From JAKFWF01 sp963750535 (GTDB lineage Bacteria > Pseudomonadota > Alphaproteobacteria > Rhizobiales > Hyphomicrobiaceae): a stretch of DNA of 64,000 nt. A program made the translations under genes and the position numbers. Below the pieces are notes generated by a model. That model ran no database searches and had not been told where the DNA came from. It worked only from the letters and a program-made list of their open reading frames with translations. Below are positions 26,139 through 35,370 of the stretch, piece by piece. Each line of letters begins with the position of its first letter. Position 1 is the stretch's first letter. The DNA is taken from assembly GCA_963750535.1 (NCBI GenBank), contig CAVVRF010000037.1:1-64000 (forward strand). The letters are read 5' to 3'.

Positions 26139-26281
26139 TTGGTTTACCCTCCCGTTGGCGTGTTTTTTCGCAACGACGGGAACACAAGCACAGGCTGGCC
26201 GCCACCGAAAGAGCAGGATTGCGCAGCGGCCATGCCGCGCTAGGCTTGCGATCGGTCCCATCATCCCGAAGGAGTTCGGCA

Positions 26282-26692
26282 ATGCCCAAGCTCACCGGCG
26301 GTTGCCTCTGCGGCGCCGTGCGTTACGAAGCGAACGGCGAAGTCATCGGCACTTCCGTCTGTCACTGCACACATTGTCAGCGCGTGTCGGGGTCGGCGTT
26401 CTCGGTCAACGTGCTGGTGCCGCGCGCGAGCATTCTATTCACCGGCGACGGGCTGGCGTCCTATCCCGACACCGCCGAGAGCGGGCGCAAGGTGACGCGG
26501 AAATTCTGCGGCAAATGCGGCTCCTCGATCGCCAGCGAACCGGAATCGATGGCGACTACACTCGTGCTCAAGGCCGGCTCGCTCGATGACCGCACCTGGC
26601 TGCAGCCCGGCACGCACATCTGGACCGGCTCGCGCCAGCCGTGGGTCGAGGTTCCGCCCGGCGTGACGAGCTTCGCCAAGGGCAGAAGCTGA
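26282..26692 (+). CDS. GFA-family (glutathione-dependent formaldehyde-activating-like) zinc protein
   Basis: This 136-aa protein starts at ATG 26282 after AAGGAG. The zinc cysteine set is complete: GGCLCGAVRYEANGE, CHCTHCQRVSGSAFSVNVLV and RKFCGKCGSSIASE. The beta-tent fold is typical. Family members vary in function; formaldehyde activation is shown only for some. It stands alone between a divergent oxidoreductase and the EF-G-like gene. Confidence 0.88.
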   Translation: MPKLTGGCLCGAVRYEANGEVIGTSVCHCTHCQRVSGSAFSVNVLVPRASILFTGDGLASYPDTAESGRKVTRKFCGKCGSSIASEPESMATTLVLKAGSLDDRTWLQPGTHIWTGSRQPWVEVPPGVTSFAKGRS

Positions 26693-26861
26693 GCCGCGGC
26701 ACGGCCTTTCCGGTTGTACGTACCGGGGTGCCTTCACCCGCCATGCGGCACGAACAGGCCTTGCGCTTCACCAGCGGCGGCGCGAACATGATCGCGCCGC
26801 GCCATTGCCACAGGCGCGGGTGTCGCGGCACCGAACACTGCGCCTGGTTCAAGGAGGAACC

Positions 26862-28907
26862 ATGGGGTCGACCGCAGGCCGCAACGGCCATGTCAGCTCC
26901 GCCCGGTGCATTGCACTGGTCGGACCCTACCTCGCCGGCAAGACAACGCTGCTCGAAGCCATTCTGGCTCGCACCGGCACGATCAAGCGCCAAGGCTCGG
27001 TAACGGAGAAGTCGAGCGTCGGAGACTCGAGCCCGGAGTCGCGCGAGCACGGCATGAGCGTCGAGGCCAATATCGCCGACATCGAGTTTCTCGGCGACAG
27101 GTTCACCTTCATCGACTGCCCCGGCTCGATCGAATTCCAGCAGGAGGCGACAGCCGCACTCGCCGCCTGCGACGCCGCGGTGATCGTCTGCGAGCCCGAT
27201 CCGAAGCGACTGCCGGCGCTGCAGGCGCTGATCAGGCAGCTCGAGGACCAGGGCATCCCGCATTTCCTGTTTCTCAACAAGATCGACACCGTCGAGACCC
27301 GGGTGCGCGACGTCATCAAGCTACTGCAGCCGGCGAGCACCAGGCCGCTCGTCCTGCGGCAGATCCCGATCTGGGAGAACGGCGTCGCCACCGGTTTCGT
27401 CGACCTCGCACTCGAGCGTGCCTTCGTTTATCGCCCGCACGCTGCCTCCGAGATGGTCGAGATGTCGCCCGGCGACCTCGATCGCGAGAAGGAGGCACGC
27501 TTTCACATGCTCGAGCAGCTCGCCGACTACGACGACGAGCTGATGGAGCAGCTGCTCTCGGACCAGCCGCCCCAGCGCGAGCACGTGTTCGAGGACCTCG
27601 CCAAGGAGCTGCGCGCGGGCCAAATCTGTCCCGTGCTGCTCGGCTCGGCCAATAACGGCAATGGCATCCTGCGCCTGCTCAAGGCGCTGCGGCACGAGGT
27701 GCCGCACGTTCAGGCGGTCGCCGATCGCCTCGGGCTCGGCACCGCCAGCAGCGCGGCGCTCGTGCTCAAGACTTCGCACACTCCGCACGGTGGCAAGCTG
27801 TCGATCGCGCGCATTCTCGCCGGCAACTTCGCCGACGGCTCGACGATAACGGCACAGGGGGCGGAGGAGCGCATCGGCGGCATCTTTTCCATGCTCGGCA
27901 CCGAGGCTCGGCGGCGCACCAGCGCGGCGGCCGGCGACACGGTCGCGTTCGGGCGCCTCGATCGGATCAAGACCGGCGACGTCGTCTCCGCCGAAAAGGG
28001 CGGCCTGCCCGGAATCGAGCGCGCCGGCGGACCGGAACCGGTGTGCGGCACCGCGATTGTGCTGAAGGACCGCAAGGACGAGGTGAAGCTGTCGTCCGCG
28101 CTGAACAAGCTCGCCGAGGAGGATCCGTCGCTGAGCATCCAGCACGATCCAGAGGCGCATCAGGTGCTGCTGCTCGGACATGGCGAGATGCACCTGCGGG
28201 TGACGCTCGAGCGCCTGACGCGGAAATACGGCCTCGACGTCGAGCGCCGGCCGATGCGGGTGCCCTACCGCGAGACCATCCGCGGCAAGGTGACGGTGCG
28301 GGGGCGGCACAAGAAGCAGTCGGGCGGCCATGGGCAATTCGGCGACGTGGTCGTCGAGATCGAGCCGCTGCCGCGCGGATCCGGACTGAAGTTCGACGAG
28401 CGGATCGTCGGCGGCGTGGTGCCGAAGCAATTCATCTCCGCGGTCGAGATCGGCGTGATGGACTATTTCAAGTCTGGACCGCTGGGCTGCCCGGTGGTCG
28501 ACGTTCACGTCACCCTGATCGACGGCAGCACGCACAGCGTCGACTTTTCCGACATGGCGTTCCGCCAGGCTGCCCGCATTGCCATGACCGACGGCATGCC
28601 GCAGTGCCAGCCGGTGCTGTTGGAGCCGATCATGGTGGTCGAGATCGCGGTGCCGAACGATGCCACGGCGCGGGTCAACGGCATCATCTCCCAGCGGCGC
28701 GGCCAGATCGCCGGCTTCGATGCCCGTCCCGGCTGGCCCGGATGGGACGTGATCGATGCGCGATTGCCGGCGTCCGAGATGAACGACCTCATCATCGAGC
28801 TCAGGTCGGCAACCTCCGGTGTCGGCACGTTCTCCTCGAAGCTCAGCCACTATACCGAGCTGACGGGCCGCCTTGCCGACAAGGTCTTGAGCCGGGCGGC
28901 CGAATGA
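26862..28907 (+). CDS. Elongation factor G-like GTPase with altered G3 motif
   Basis: This intact 681-aa translation-GTPase homologue starts at ATG 26862 after AAGGAGG. G1 is GPYLAGKTTL, G2 region SREHGMSVEANIADI, G3 FIDCPGSIEFQQEA and G4 FLFLNKIDT. EF-G domains II-V follow, with RMPYRE-like RRPMRVPYRETIRGKVTVRG and KKQSGGHGQFGDVVVEIEPL in domain IV. The usual G3 histidine (DTPGH) is replaced by Ser, so GTP hydrolysis may differ. It is a paralogue of the EF-G-like (EF-G2/FusA2-type) group and not the housekeeping factor; no ribosomal operon is near. Its role is unknown, perhaps stress-related translation (inference). Confidence 0.88.
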   Translation: MGSTAGRNGHVSSARCIALVGPYLAGKTTLLEAILARTGTIKRQGSVTEKSSVGDSSPESREHGMSVEANIADIEFLGDRFTFIDCPGSIEFQQEATAALAACDAAVIVCEPDPKRLPALQALIRQLEDQGIPHFLFLNKIDTVETRVRDVIKLLQPASTRPLVLRQIPIWENGVATGFVDLALERAFVYRPHAASEMVEMSPGDLDREKEARFHMLEQLADYDDELMEQLLSDQPPQREHVFEDLAKELRAGQICPVLLGSANNGNGILRLLKALRHEVPHVQAVADRLGLGTASSAALVLKTSHTPHGGKLSIARILAGNFADGSTITAQGAEERIGGIFSMLGTEARRRTSAAAGDTVAFGRLDRIKTGDVVSAEKGGLPGIERAGGPEPVCGTAIVLKDRKDEVKLSSALNKLAEEDPSLSIQHDPEAHQVLLLGHGEMHLRVTLERLTRKYGLDVERRPMRVPYRETIRGKVTVRGRHKKQSGGHGQFGDVVVEIEPLPRGSGLKFDERIVGGVVPKQFISAVEIGVMDYFKSGPLGCPVVDVHVTLIDGSTHSVDFSDMAFRQAARIAMTDGMPQCQPVLLEPIMVVEIAVPNDATARVNGIISQRRGQIAGFDARPGWPGWDVIDARLPASEMNDLIIELRSATSGVGTFSSKLSHYTELTGRLADKVLSRAAE

Positions 28908-28957
28908 GGGAGCAGGCGCGCCCGTCCAGGCGGCTTCGTGCTCACAGCGCGCGCCCG

Positions 28958-29230
28958 CTAGTCCCCGGGTGGCAGCCGCATGATCGCGGCGCCGGCGTAC
29001 AAGCCGCCGATCAGGCTCGAGAACCCCGCGACCATCAGGACAATCGGCGTCACCGGATCGCTCGATTGCTCGATCAGCGTGAACAGGCCCGAGACGTTGG
29101 TATAGATCAGCAGCGCGCCGACCATGCCGCCGATCAGCGAGCCAAGCGCGGCATTGGTCAGAACGAACTTGACCGCGCGCGGCAGTCGGTTGCCGGGCAT
29201 TCCGCCGCCACGCCTTTTGAACGCGACCAT
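28958..29230 (-). CDS. Small hypothetical membrane protein, 90 aa
   Basis: ATG 29230 with GGAG upstream. Two hydrophobic helices are evident: FVLTNAALGSLIGGMVGALL and IVLMVAGFSSLIGGLYAGAA, after a basic N-terminus (MVAFKRRGGGMPGNRLPRAV). It is likely an inner-membrane protein with both ends in the cytoplasm. No family recognised. It lies tail to tail with the EF-G-like gene. Confidence 0.7.
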   Translation of the reverse strand: MVAFKRRGGGMPGNRLPRAVKFVLTNAALGSLIGGMVGALLIYTNVSGLFTLIEQSSDPVTPIVLMVAGFSSLIGGLYAGAAIMRLPPGD

Positions 29231-29380
29231 GACACCATCTCCGCCGGGCGACCTGCTATAGCCCAACCGCATGTTGGCGCCGCACCGTCGCCCTCGTGCC
29301 GGCGCTGGCTATCACGTCGTGCACCGGGGGCGAATGCGACACCGTCACCGGAGCAGACCATCGACGCCTCTCACGCGATG

Positions 29381-30352
29381 TCAGCGCTGGCCGGTGCCGT
29401 TGCGCCGCTCCTGGCGCCAGGCCTCGACCGTCGCCGCCACACCTTGCTCTAGCGTAAACGCCGGTTGCCAGCCGGTGTGGCGCGAGATCCCGCTTGCATC
29501 GAGCCGTAGCGGCTCGAACAGGCGCTCGATGTCCCGCTCCCGGCCCAGCGCGCGGCCGAGGAGGCGGCACGACCATTCCGGAAACGGCAGCAACCTGGCC
29601 GGACGATCGAGGCAGCGCGCCATCAGGCGGACGAGGCCCGCGGTGGATGTGACATCGGCGTCGGCGACCAGGAACGCACGATCGCGCGCTTGCGGGTGCT
29701 CGATGACCGCGCCGACAGCCGAAACCAGATTATCGACGAAAATGAAACTCTTATCCGCGGTTGCGGTTCCCAGCGGCAGCGGAATTCCGAGCTCGACGAC
29801 CCGCAGTAGGCGGTGGAAGTTCCCCGGCGCAGCCGGTCCGTAGACCATCGGCGGACGCAGCGCGACCCATTCCATGGCGTTTCGGGCGCAGACCTCGCGC
29901 AGGCGAAGCTCTGCCTCAACCTTGGTGCGCGCGTATGCGGTCAGCGGCCTCGGCTCGTCGTCGTCCCGTATCGTACCGTCAAGGCTGCGCGCGCCGCTCA
30001 GGGCGAGCGCCGAGCTGATGAATATGAAGCGCCTCACACCCGCGGCCGCGCACGCTTCCGCCAGATTGACCGTGCCTTGCACATTTGTCTGCTGCGCCCG
30101 CGCGATGCCCTCGGCGGACGGCGGGACGTGGGCATGGCCGGCAAAGTGGACGACGGCGTCGCAGCCGGCAATTCCATCGCCAAAATCAGGGTTGCGCGCG
30201 AGATCGCCGTGGATAACCCAGCTGCCGCCGGCCGCAGCCGCGGCTTGGCTGCGTGCGCCGCGCCGCACAGTGTAGCCGGCCGCTTCGAGCGAGCGGGCGC
30301 AGCGGCCGCCGAGATAGCCGGTTGCCCCGGTGACGAGCACTGTCTTGCCCAT
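29381..30352 (-). CDS. NAD-dependent epimerase/dehydratase (extended SDR)
   Basis: This intact 323-aa protein starts at ATG 30352 (MGKTVLVTGATGYLGGRCAR). The glycine motif VTGATGYLGG, the acidic GDLARNPDF, the catalytic Ser region FIFISSALALSGA and the YxxxK motif LTAYARTKVEAEL are present. A substrate region VALRPPMVYGPAAPGNFHRL follows. It is most like UDP-sugar epimerases or WcaG-like enzymes, and its exact substrate is not predictable. It stands alone between the small membrane protein and SulP. Confidence 0.88.
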   Translation of the reverse strand: MGKTVLVTGATGYLGGRCARSLEAAGYTVRRGARSQAAAAAGGSWVIHGDLARNPDFGDGIAGCDAVVHFAGHAHVPPSAEGIARAQQTNVQGTVNLAEACAAAGVRRFIFISSALALSGARSLDGTIRDDDEPRPLTAYARTKVEAELRLREVCARNAMEWVALRPPMVYGPAAPGNFHRLLRVVELGIPLPLGTATADKSFIFVDNLVSAVGAVIEHPQARDRAFLVADADVTSTAGLVRLMARCLDRPARLLPFPEWSCRLLGRALGRERDIERLFEPLRLDASGISRHTGWQPAFTLEQGVAATVEAWRQERRNGTGQR

Positions 30353-30416
30353 GGCGCAGTCGTTCCCTCGTCCCGGGCCGCTCCGAGACAATCGTGGCAC
30401 TACGGCTAGATTGCCT

Positions 30417-32156
30417 CTATCCCGCAGGAGCCTGAGGCTGCTTCTTTTGCTCATTCTCGACAAGCAGATCATCGAGCGTCACGGCACGGTCAAGGCCACC
30501 CACCTTTTCGCTGAGGCCGTCGGCGCGCAGAAGATCACGCACCCACCCGTGGCCGCCGATGATCCGAAGCGCGATACCTCGGGAGGAAAGTTCGCCATGT
30601 AGCTCGTGCAGCATATGCGATCCGGCCAGATCGATATATGGCGACGCCGAGAGATCGCAGATCGCCAGGCGGGTAGCGGACGTTTTCGCTGATTGCAGGC
30701 GTTCCAGGACTGCGTCCCGGGCCGCGTCGGCATTGATGTAGATCAGCGATGCCTCCGGCCGGAACGCCATCACCCCGGGCAGTTCCTCGTTGTCGGGATG
30801 ACGGGCAAGGTCGGAGTAGAGGTTCGTGCCGGGAATGCGGCCGAGGAACGCGACATGCGGTTGGGACGTACGGGCCAGCAGTAGCAGTATGGAGGCCAGG
30901 GCGGCGATCAGGATGCCCTGCAGAATGCCAAGCAGCAGCACGCCCACCAGTGCGATCGCTGCAGCGTAGAAATCGAGCCGGCTCACGCGCCACATGCGCA
31001 CGAGCGCGGGAAAATCGAACAGCCCCATGATCGCGATCAGCAGCACAGCGGCCAATACCGCCTTGGGCAGGCTCTCCAGCGGCTTCGTCAGGAACAGCAG
31101 GCATAGCGCGAGCGCAATCGACGCGAAGACAAGCGCGAGCGGACTGCGCGCGCCCGCCTTGTCGTTCACGGCGGATTGCGACAGGCCGCCCGCCACGGGA
31201 TAGCCGTGCCCGAGCGCCGCCGCCAGATTTGCCGCGCCGACGCCGAGCAACTCCTGCCGGGAATCCAAGCTGTATCCATGCTTTGCCGCGAACGCGCGGG
31301 CGGCAGAGACGCCTTCGATATAGGCGAGCAGCAGGCATCCAGCAGCTAGCGGAACAATCCCCTCTATATCGCGGATGCGCAGCGCCGGGCCTTCGAGGGA
31401 AGGGAGGCCCGGCGGGATATGTCCGGTCGTTGCCACCCCGAGAGCGGGAAGCCCGAACACGAACGATACGATGATCGACAACACCACGACGCCGAGCGCG
31501 ACCGGCCTGCCTGGCAGCAAGCGCTCCCCGTACACGAGCAGTGCAATCGCGATGACGCCGACCGCCAGCACGAGATAGTTTATCTGGCCCAATTGCCCCA
31601 GCAATAATCCCAATCTCTCAATGAAATTATGGCCCCCGCCTGGCACGCCAAACAGACTGGGCAATTGGGTCAGCCCAATGGTCAATCCCGCGCCGGCTTT
31701 GAAGCCAACGAGAATGCTGTCGCTGACGAGCTTCACAAGCGCGCTGAGCCGCAGCAGCCAGGCGAACATGCACAGCAAGGCCACTGTGAAGCCTGCGAGG
31801 CTGGCGATCTGTGCGTATCGCTGGGCGTCGCCTTCGGCCATCGCACCGACGGTTCCGGCGATCATCAGTGAGATGGCAGACGTCGGCCCGATGGCGAGCT
31901 GGCGCGATGATCCGAGCAAGGCGTAGCCGAGACCACCCAGCAGATAGCCATAGATGCCGACCTGCGGCGGCAGGCCTGCAAGCGTGGCGTAGGCGAGCGA
32001 TACCGGGATGGCGTAGGCCGCCAGCGTGACGCCGGCGACGGCATCCTCGGGCAACCAGGCGGCACGGTAGTCCGCCAGCCAGCTGGCCGGCGGGAAATGA
32101 GAGAGCCAAGTTGGCCGGGATGAGCTGTCCGTCGAATCCGTCATCGGGGCTTCCAT
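30417..32156 (-). CDS. SulP-family anion transporter with STAS domain
   Basis: This intact 579-aa protein begins MEAPMTDSTDSSSRPTWLSH. It has a Sulfate_transp core of about 12-14 helices with signature stretches AVAGVTLAAYAIPVSLAYAT, LAGLPPQVGIYGYLLGGLGY and GVGAANLAAALGHGYPVAGG. From about residue 430 a cytoplasmic STAS domain follows (LAICDLSASPYIDLAGSHML). SulP proteins carry sulfate, bicarbonate or other anions. No carbonic anhydrase or sulfate-assimilation gene is adjacent, so the substrate stays open. Confidence 0.9.
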   Translation of the reverse strand: MEAPMTDSTDSSSRPTWLSHFPPASWLADYRAAWLPEDAVAGVTLAAYAIPVSLAYATLAGLPPQVGIYGYLLGGLGYALLGSSRQLAIGPTSAISLMIAGTVGAMAEGDAQRYAQIASLAGFTVALLCMFAWLLRLSALVKLVSDSILVGFKAGAGLTIGLTQLPSLFGVPGGGHNFIERLGLLLGQLGQINYLVLAVGVIAIALLVYGERLLPGRPVALGVVVLSIIVSFVFGLPALGVATTGHIPPGLPSLEGPALRIRDIEGIVPLAAGCLLLAYIEGVSAARAFAAKHGYSLDSRQELLGVGAANLAAALGHGYPVAGGLSQSAVNDKAGARSPLALVFASIALALCLLFLTKPLESLPKAVLAAVLLIAIMGLFDFPALVRMWRVSRLDFYAAAIALVGVLLLGILQGILIAALASILLLLARTSQPHVAFLGRIPGTNLYSDLARHPDNEELPGVMAFRPEASLIYINADAARDAVLERLQSAKTSATRLAICDLSASPYIDLAGSHMLHELHGELSSRGIALRIIGGHGWVRDLLRADGLSEKVGGLDRAVTLDDLLVENEQKKQPQAPAG

Positions 32157-32502
32157 TTGTGAAGCAGCCGCCGCTCGGGCCGGCTCACGACATTAATCCA
32201 TTTCTGGCGTTCGAAGAGAACCGATCGCGTTCCCGGGCCGCTTTTTCACATTGGAGATTGATGTCCGAATTCGATCTGCTGCGCGGATCGAGATAATGAA
32301 AAATCTTCAGGTTGCTTCGGCCGAGTGACATTGATCCCGATGAAGGCTCGCTCGGCGCACCGCGGGGAGTGGCAGGATTCTCACCCGGCCGATGGCGGCT
32401 GCCACGCAGGTTTGCGCAATGCTGGAACCGCCTCTCTCCGCCAACCGCTTGCGGCCGACATTTTTTCGCTTATGTGAAAACCAAGAAGCATGGCGAACCC
32501 CC
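32157..32502. other. Divergent intergenic region between SulP and the ICMT-like gene
   Basis: About 345 nt. The stretch 32190-32310 is relatively AT-rich and could carry promoters for both directions. No gene or clear palindrome is seen. Confidence 0.4.
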
Positions 32503-33162
32503 ATGGTATCCAGGCTCCCGGTGATTGCAGCTGCCCTGCTCGGAACCGCCGTGTTCGTCGGGCTCGCCGTCCTCGGCTGGGGTGGACTGGCGCCCTTCTT
32601 CGCACATCGGGCGCGGATCGCACTCGCTGTCGTCGCCATCGCGATGGCGCTCGTCGCCGGCTTCAGCGAGGGCAATCTCAGTCCCGGCGAGCGGGAGGAC
32701 CGTGCCAACCGCTGGGTGATCGGCGCACTCGGGCTGATCGGCGTTGCGGCGGCCTATCTGCCCGCCTACCACGATCGGATCGAGTTCTGGACCGTCGACG
32801 GAGACGTCGTGCGCTGGCTTGGCGTCGTCCTGTTCGCGGCTGGTGGCGCGCTGCGCCTCTGGCCAGTGCTCGTGCTCGGCCGGCGCTTCAGCGGTCTCGT
32901 TGCCATTCAACCCGGCCATAAGCTCGTGACGACGGGCATCTACGCCGTCGTCCGCCATCCGAGCTATCTCGGTCTCATAGTCTCGACGCTGGGCTGGGTG
33001 CTCGCCTTTCGCTCGCTCGCAGGCGTGCTGCTGACAGTGCTGCTCATCCCTCCCATTCTCGCACGGATCAAGTCGGAGGAGGCGCTGCTCGGCACGCAAT
33101 TCGGCGACGATTACGAGGCCTACCGGCGGCGGACGTGGCGCTTGCTGCCAGGGGTGTACTAG
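32503..33162 (+). CDS. Isoprenylcysteine carboxyl methyltransferase-like (ICMT/PEMT) membrane protein
   Basis: This 219-aa protein starts at ATG 32503 and has about five to six membrane helices. The SAM-binding signature of the ICMT/PEMT fold is present near the C-terminus: GIYAVVRHPSYLGLIVSTLG, then LIPPILARIKSEEALLGTQF and GDDYEAYRRRTWRLLPGVY. In bacteria such proteins methylate lipids or unknown small molecules; protein prenylation is not implied. It has no operon partner. Confidence 0.83.
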   Translation: MVSRLPVIAAALLGTAVFVGLAVLGWGGLAPFFAHRARIALAVVAIAMALVAGFSEGNLSPGEREDRANRWVIGALGLIGVAAAYLPAYHDRIEFWTVDGDVVRWLGVVLFAAGGALRLWPVLVLGRRFSGLVAIQPGHKLVTTGIYAVVRHPSYLGLIVSTLGWVLAFRSLAGVLLTVLLIPPILARIKSEEALLGTQFGDDYEAYRRRTWRLLPGVY

Positions 33163-33509
33163 CCGGCACCCACGTCACCATGTGACGGGAACGGGAGCGG
33201 ATGAGCGCGCACGGCTCGCTGTATATGACTTCCACTTCTTTCCGGAAGAGGTGCCCGAGCAAACCGCCGAAGCGCTGAGGGGCTTTTTCACCGGCATCGG
33301 TTCCAGCTGATCGGTACCCTGGCCTTGGCAACGATCTCGCTAGGGTCCGGCGATCGGCTTCTTGAGCAGCGTGTTGAGCTTTTCCTGCTCGGCAGGGGTC
33401 GGCACGGCCAGCTCCCGCTCCGGCCGTGTTGACTCTCGGCAAAGGAAGTGATAAAAAACGAAAATTGTCACCAGTCACTCTCAACTAGAGGCATCGATAG
33501 CAGCGGACC
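33163..33509. other. Intergenic region upstream of the RND regulator, possible gene remnant
   Basis: Nothing intact is found. On the minus strand, the short stretch VPTPAEQEKLNTLLKKPIAG (around 33340-33420) looks protein-like but is closed by stops and frame changes. The AT-rich block 33440-33500 probably carries the promoter of the following TetR gene. Confidence 0.35.
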
Positions 33510-34127
33510 ATGTCGGCGAACGACAAGACAGCGCGGCTGGCAGCAGCTTCGCGGGACAATTTGGAGACGCGCAAGCGGATCCTGACGGAGGCCGAGCGGC
33601 TGTTCCGGGTCTACGGCTACAGCAAGACGACTGTCGCCGATATCGCCGAGGCCACGCGCATGTCGTCAGCCAACGTCTATCGCTTCTTCGCCTCGAAGTC
33701 CGACATCAACAATGCGATTTGCGAGCGCATCATCGCTGAGGACGAGGCGGCGATGATCGGCATCGCCCGGCTGCGGCTTCCTGCGTCCGAGCGGCTCAAG
33801 CTGTTCATCATCGAGCTGCATCGCCGGTCCGTGGAGAATTTCACCGAGAACAAGCGTGTGCACGAGATGGTGGCGGTGGCGTTGGAGGAGCGATGGGAGG
33901 CAATTCGGGCCCACATTCACCGCGTCTCCGATGTGATCGCAACCATCATCGCCGATGGCATCGCCGACGGCGAGTTCCGCCAGCAGGATACGAAGCGGGC
34001 GGCCGAATGCGTGTCGGCAGCCATGGCGCATCTGCGCCATCCGATGATGCTGGTGCAGTGCATGGACGACCCTGAAAAGGCCACGCCCTCCGAAATGGCC
34101 GACTTCATCATCAGCGCCTTGAAGTAG
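33510..34127 (+). CDS. TetR/AcrR-family regulator of the RND pump
   Basis: This intact 205-aa regulator starts at ATG 33510. The helix-turn-helix is KRILTEAERLFRVYGYSKTT, VADIAEATRMSSANVYRFFA, SKSDINNAICERII. The C-terminal domain resembles the TetR_C group found beside RND pumps. It lies 50 nt upstream of the adaptor gene on the same strand, so it may be cotranscribed and autoregulated (inference). Confidence 0.9.
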   Translation: MSANDKTARLAAASRDNLETRKRILTEAERLFRVYGYSKTTVADIAEATRMSSANVYRFFASKSDINNAICERIIAEDEAAMIGIARLRLPASERLKLFIIELHRRSVENFTENKRVHEMVAVALEERWEAIRAHIHRVSDVIATIIADGIADGEFRQQDTKRAAECVSAAMAHLRHPMMLVQCMDDPEKATPSEMADFIISALK

Positions 34128-34177
34128 ATTCCGCGAGGCCAGGGCGTAGCGCTCCTGGCCCAGACAAGGAGCGCGTC

Positions 34178-35320
34178 ATGCGTCTGTCGAGTGACGAAAA
34201 TCAAAGAATATCAATCAGCAGCCGTAATAACCGCAATTTGCCATGGCTCATGCTGCTCCTGCTGCCGTTGACGGCGGGTCTCGCCGCCTGCAACAGCGAA
34301 ACGGTGGCCCGCGAGGAGGACACTGCGCGGCCGGTCAAGGTCGCGGTGCTGGAGCCGGGCTCGAGCGAGCGCACACTGAGCTACTCAGGCGTCGTTCGGC
34401 CGCGGATCGAAAGTGTCATCGGCTTTCGCGTGCCCGGCAAGGTGGTCGAGCGCCTGGCCAACGTCGGCGACCGGCTCGTGGTCGGCGACGCAATTGCCCG
34501 ACTCGATGACACCGATCTGAAGCTCGCGGAAAACAGCGCCCGGGCGGCCGTAGGCTCGGCGCGGACCCGCCGCGACGTCGCTATTGCAAACCTCGATCGC
34601 GCCAAGCCGCTGCTGCCCCAGGGCTTCATTTCGAAAGCAGTCTACGACGTGCGGAAGAACGAGGTGGACGCCGCCGTGGCCGCACTCGACACGGCCGAAG
34701 CCCAACTGAGACAAGCCGCCAACGCCGTCGGCTATGCCGTGCTCGTCGCCGACAAGCCCGGCATCGTTACGGCCGTTTCGGCCGAGCCGGGTCAGGTCTT
34801 GAGCACCGGTCAGGCGGTGATAACCCTCGCCGTGTCCGGTGAAACAGAGATCATGATCGCGGTCCCCGAGCAGGATACCGGTCACCTGTCGGTCGGCCAG
34901 CAGGCCAAGGTCTCGCTCTGGTCCGGGCCTCGCGAGAACATCGCAGGCCGCATTCGCGAGATCGCCGGCCAGGCCGATGCTGCCTCCCGCACCTACGCGG
35001 TCCGCGTTGCCGTGAGCGCTCCTCCTCAAATGATGCGGCTCGGCATGACCGCAACGGTCAAATTCTCGGTCAGCGAAGGTACCACGGCGATGGTGGTCCC
35101 GCTCGCGGCGGTGACCGAGATCGGCGGTTCTCGCGTCGTTTTCGTCGTCGACCGGGCGAGCAAGGTCGTGCACGCGACGCCGATCACGGTCAGTGGCGTT
35201 GCGGCAGACGGCGTCCGGATCGTGAGCGGACTCGAGGCCGGAGACATCGTGGTGAGCGCGGGAGTGCAGTTCTTGCGTGATGGCATGCGCGTGCGCCTGG
35301 CGGCCGCCCCCAATTCCTAG
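34178..35320 (+). CDS. RND efflux periplasmic adaptor, lipoprotein
   Basis: This intact 380-aa MFP-family protein starts at ATG 34178 after AAGGAG. A lipoprotein leader (LPWLMLLLLPLTAGLAACNS) anchors it to the inner membrane. Visible parts are VLEPGSSERTLSYSGVVRPR, the lipoyl half VVERLANVGDRLVVGDAIAR, an alpha-hairpin, the second half ADKPGIVTAVSAEPGQVLST and the membrane-proximal domain ending VSAGVQFLRDGMRVRLAA. It is the AcrA/MexA-type partner of the pump encoded 50 nt downstream. No outer-membrane factor gene is present. Confidence 0.92.
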   Translation: MRLSSDENQRISISSRNNRNLPWLMLLLLPLTAGLAACNSETVAREEDTARPVKVAVLEPGSSERTLSYSGVVRPRIESVIGFRVPGKVVERLANVGDRLVVGDAIARLDDTDLKLAENSARAAVGSARTRRDVAIANLDRAKPLLPQGFISKAVYDVRKNEVDAAVAALDTAEAQLRQAANAVGYAVLVADKPGIVTAVSAEPGQVLSTGQAVITLAVSGETEIMIAVPEQDTGHLSVGQQAKVSLWSGPRENIAGRIREIAGQADAASRTYAVRVAVSAPPQMMRLGMTATVKFSVSEGTTAMVVPLAAVTEIGGSRVVFVVDRASKVVHATPITVSGVAADGVRIVSGLEAGDIVVSAGVQFLRDGMRVRLAAAPNS

Positions 35321-35370
35321 CGATCCACTGGTATTGCCGAGCGGCTGGGCAAGAACGTTTGAGGTGTGTC

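Noticed and set aside
27321..28850. 509-codon minus-strand frame inside the EF-G-like gene
   Set aside because: Antisense shadow of a well-supported translation GTPase; composition is His/Arg/Asp-rich without domains.
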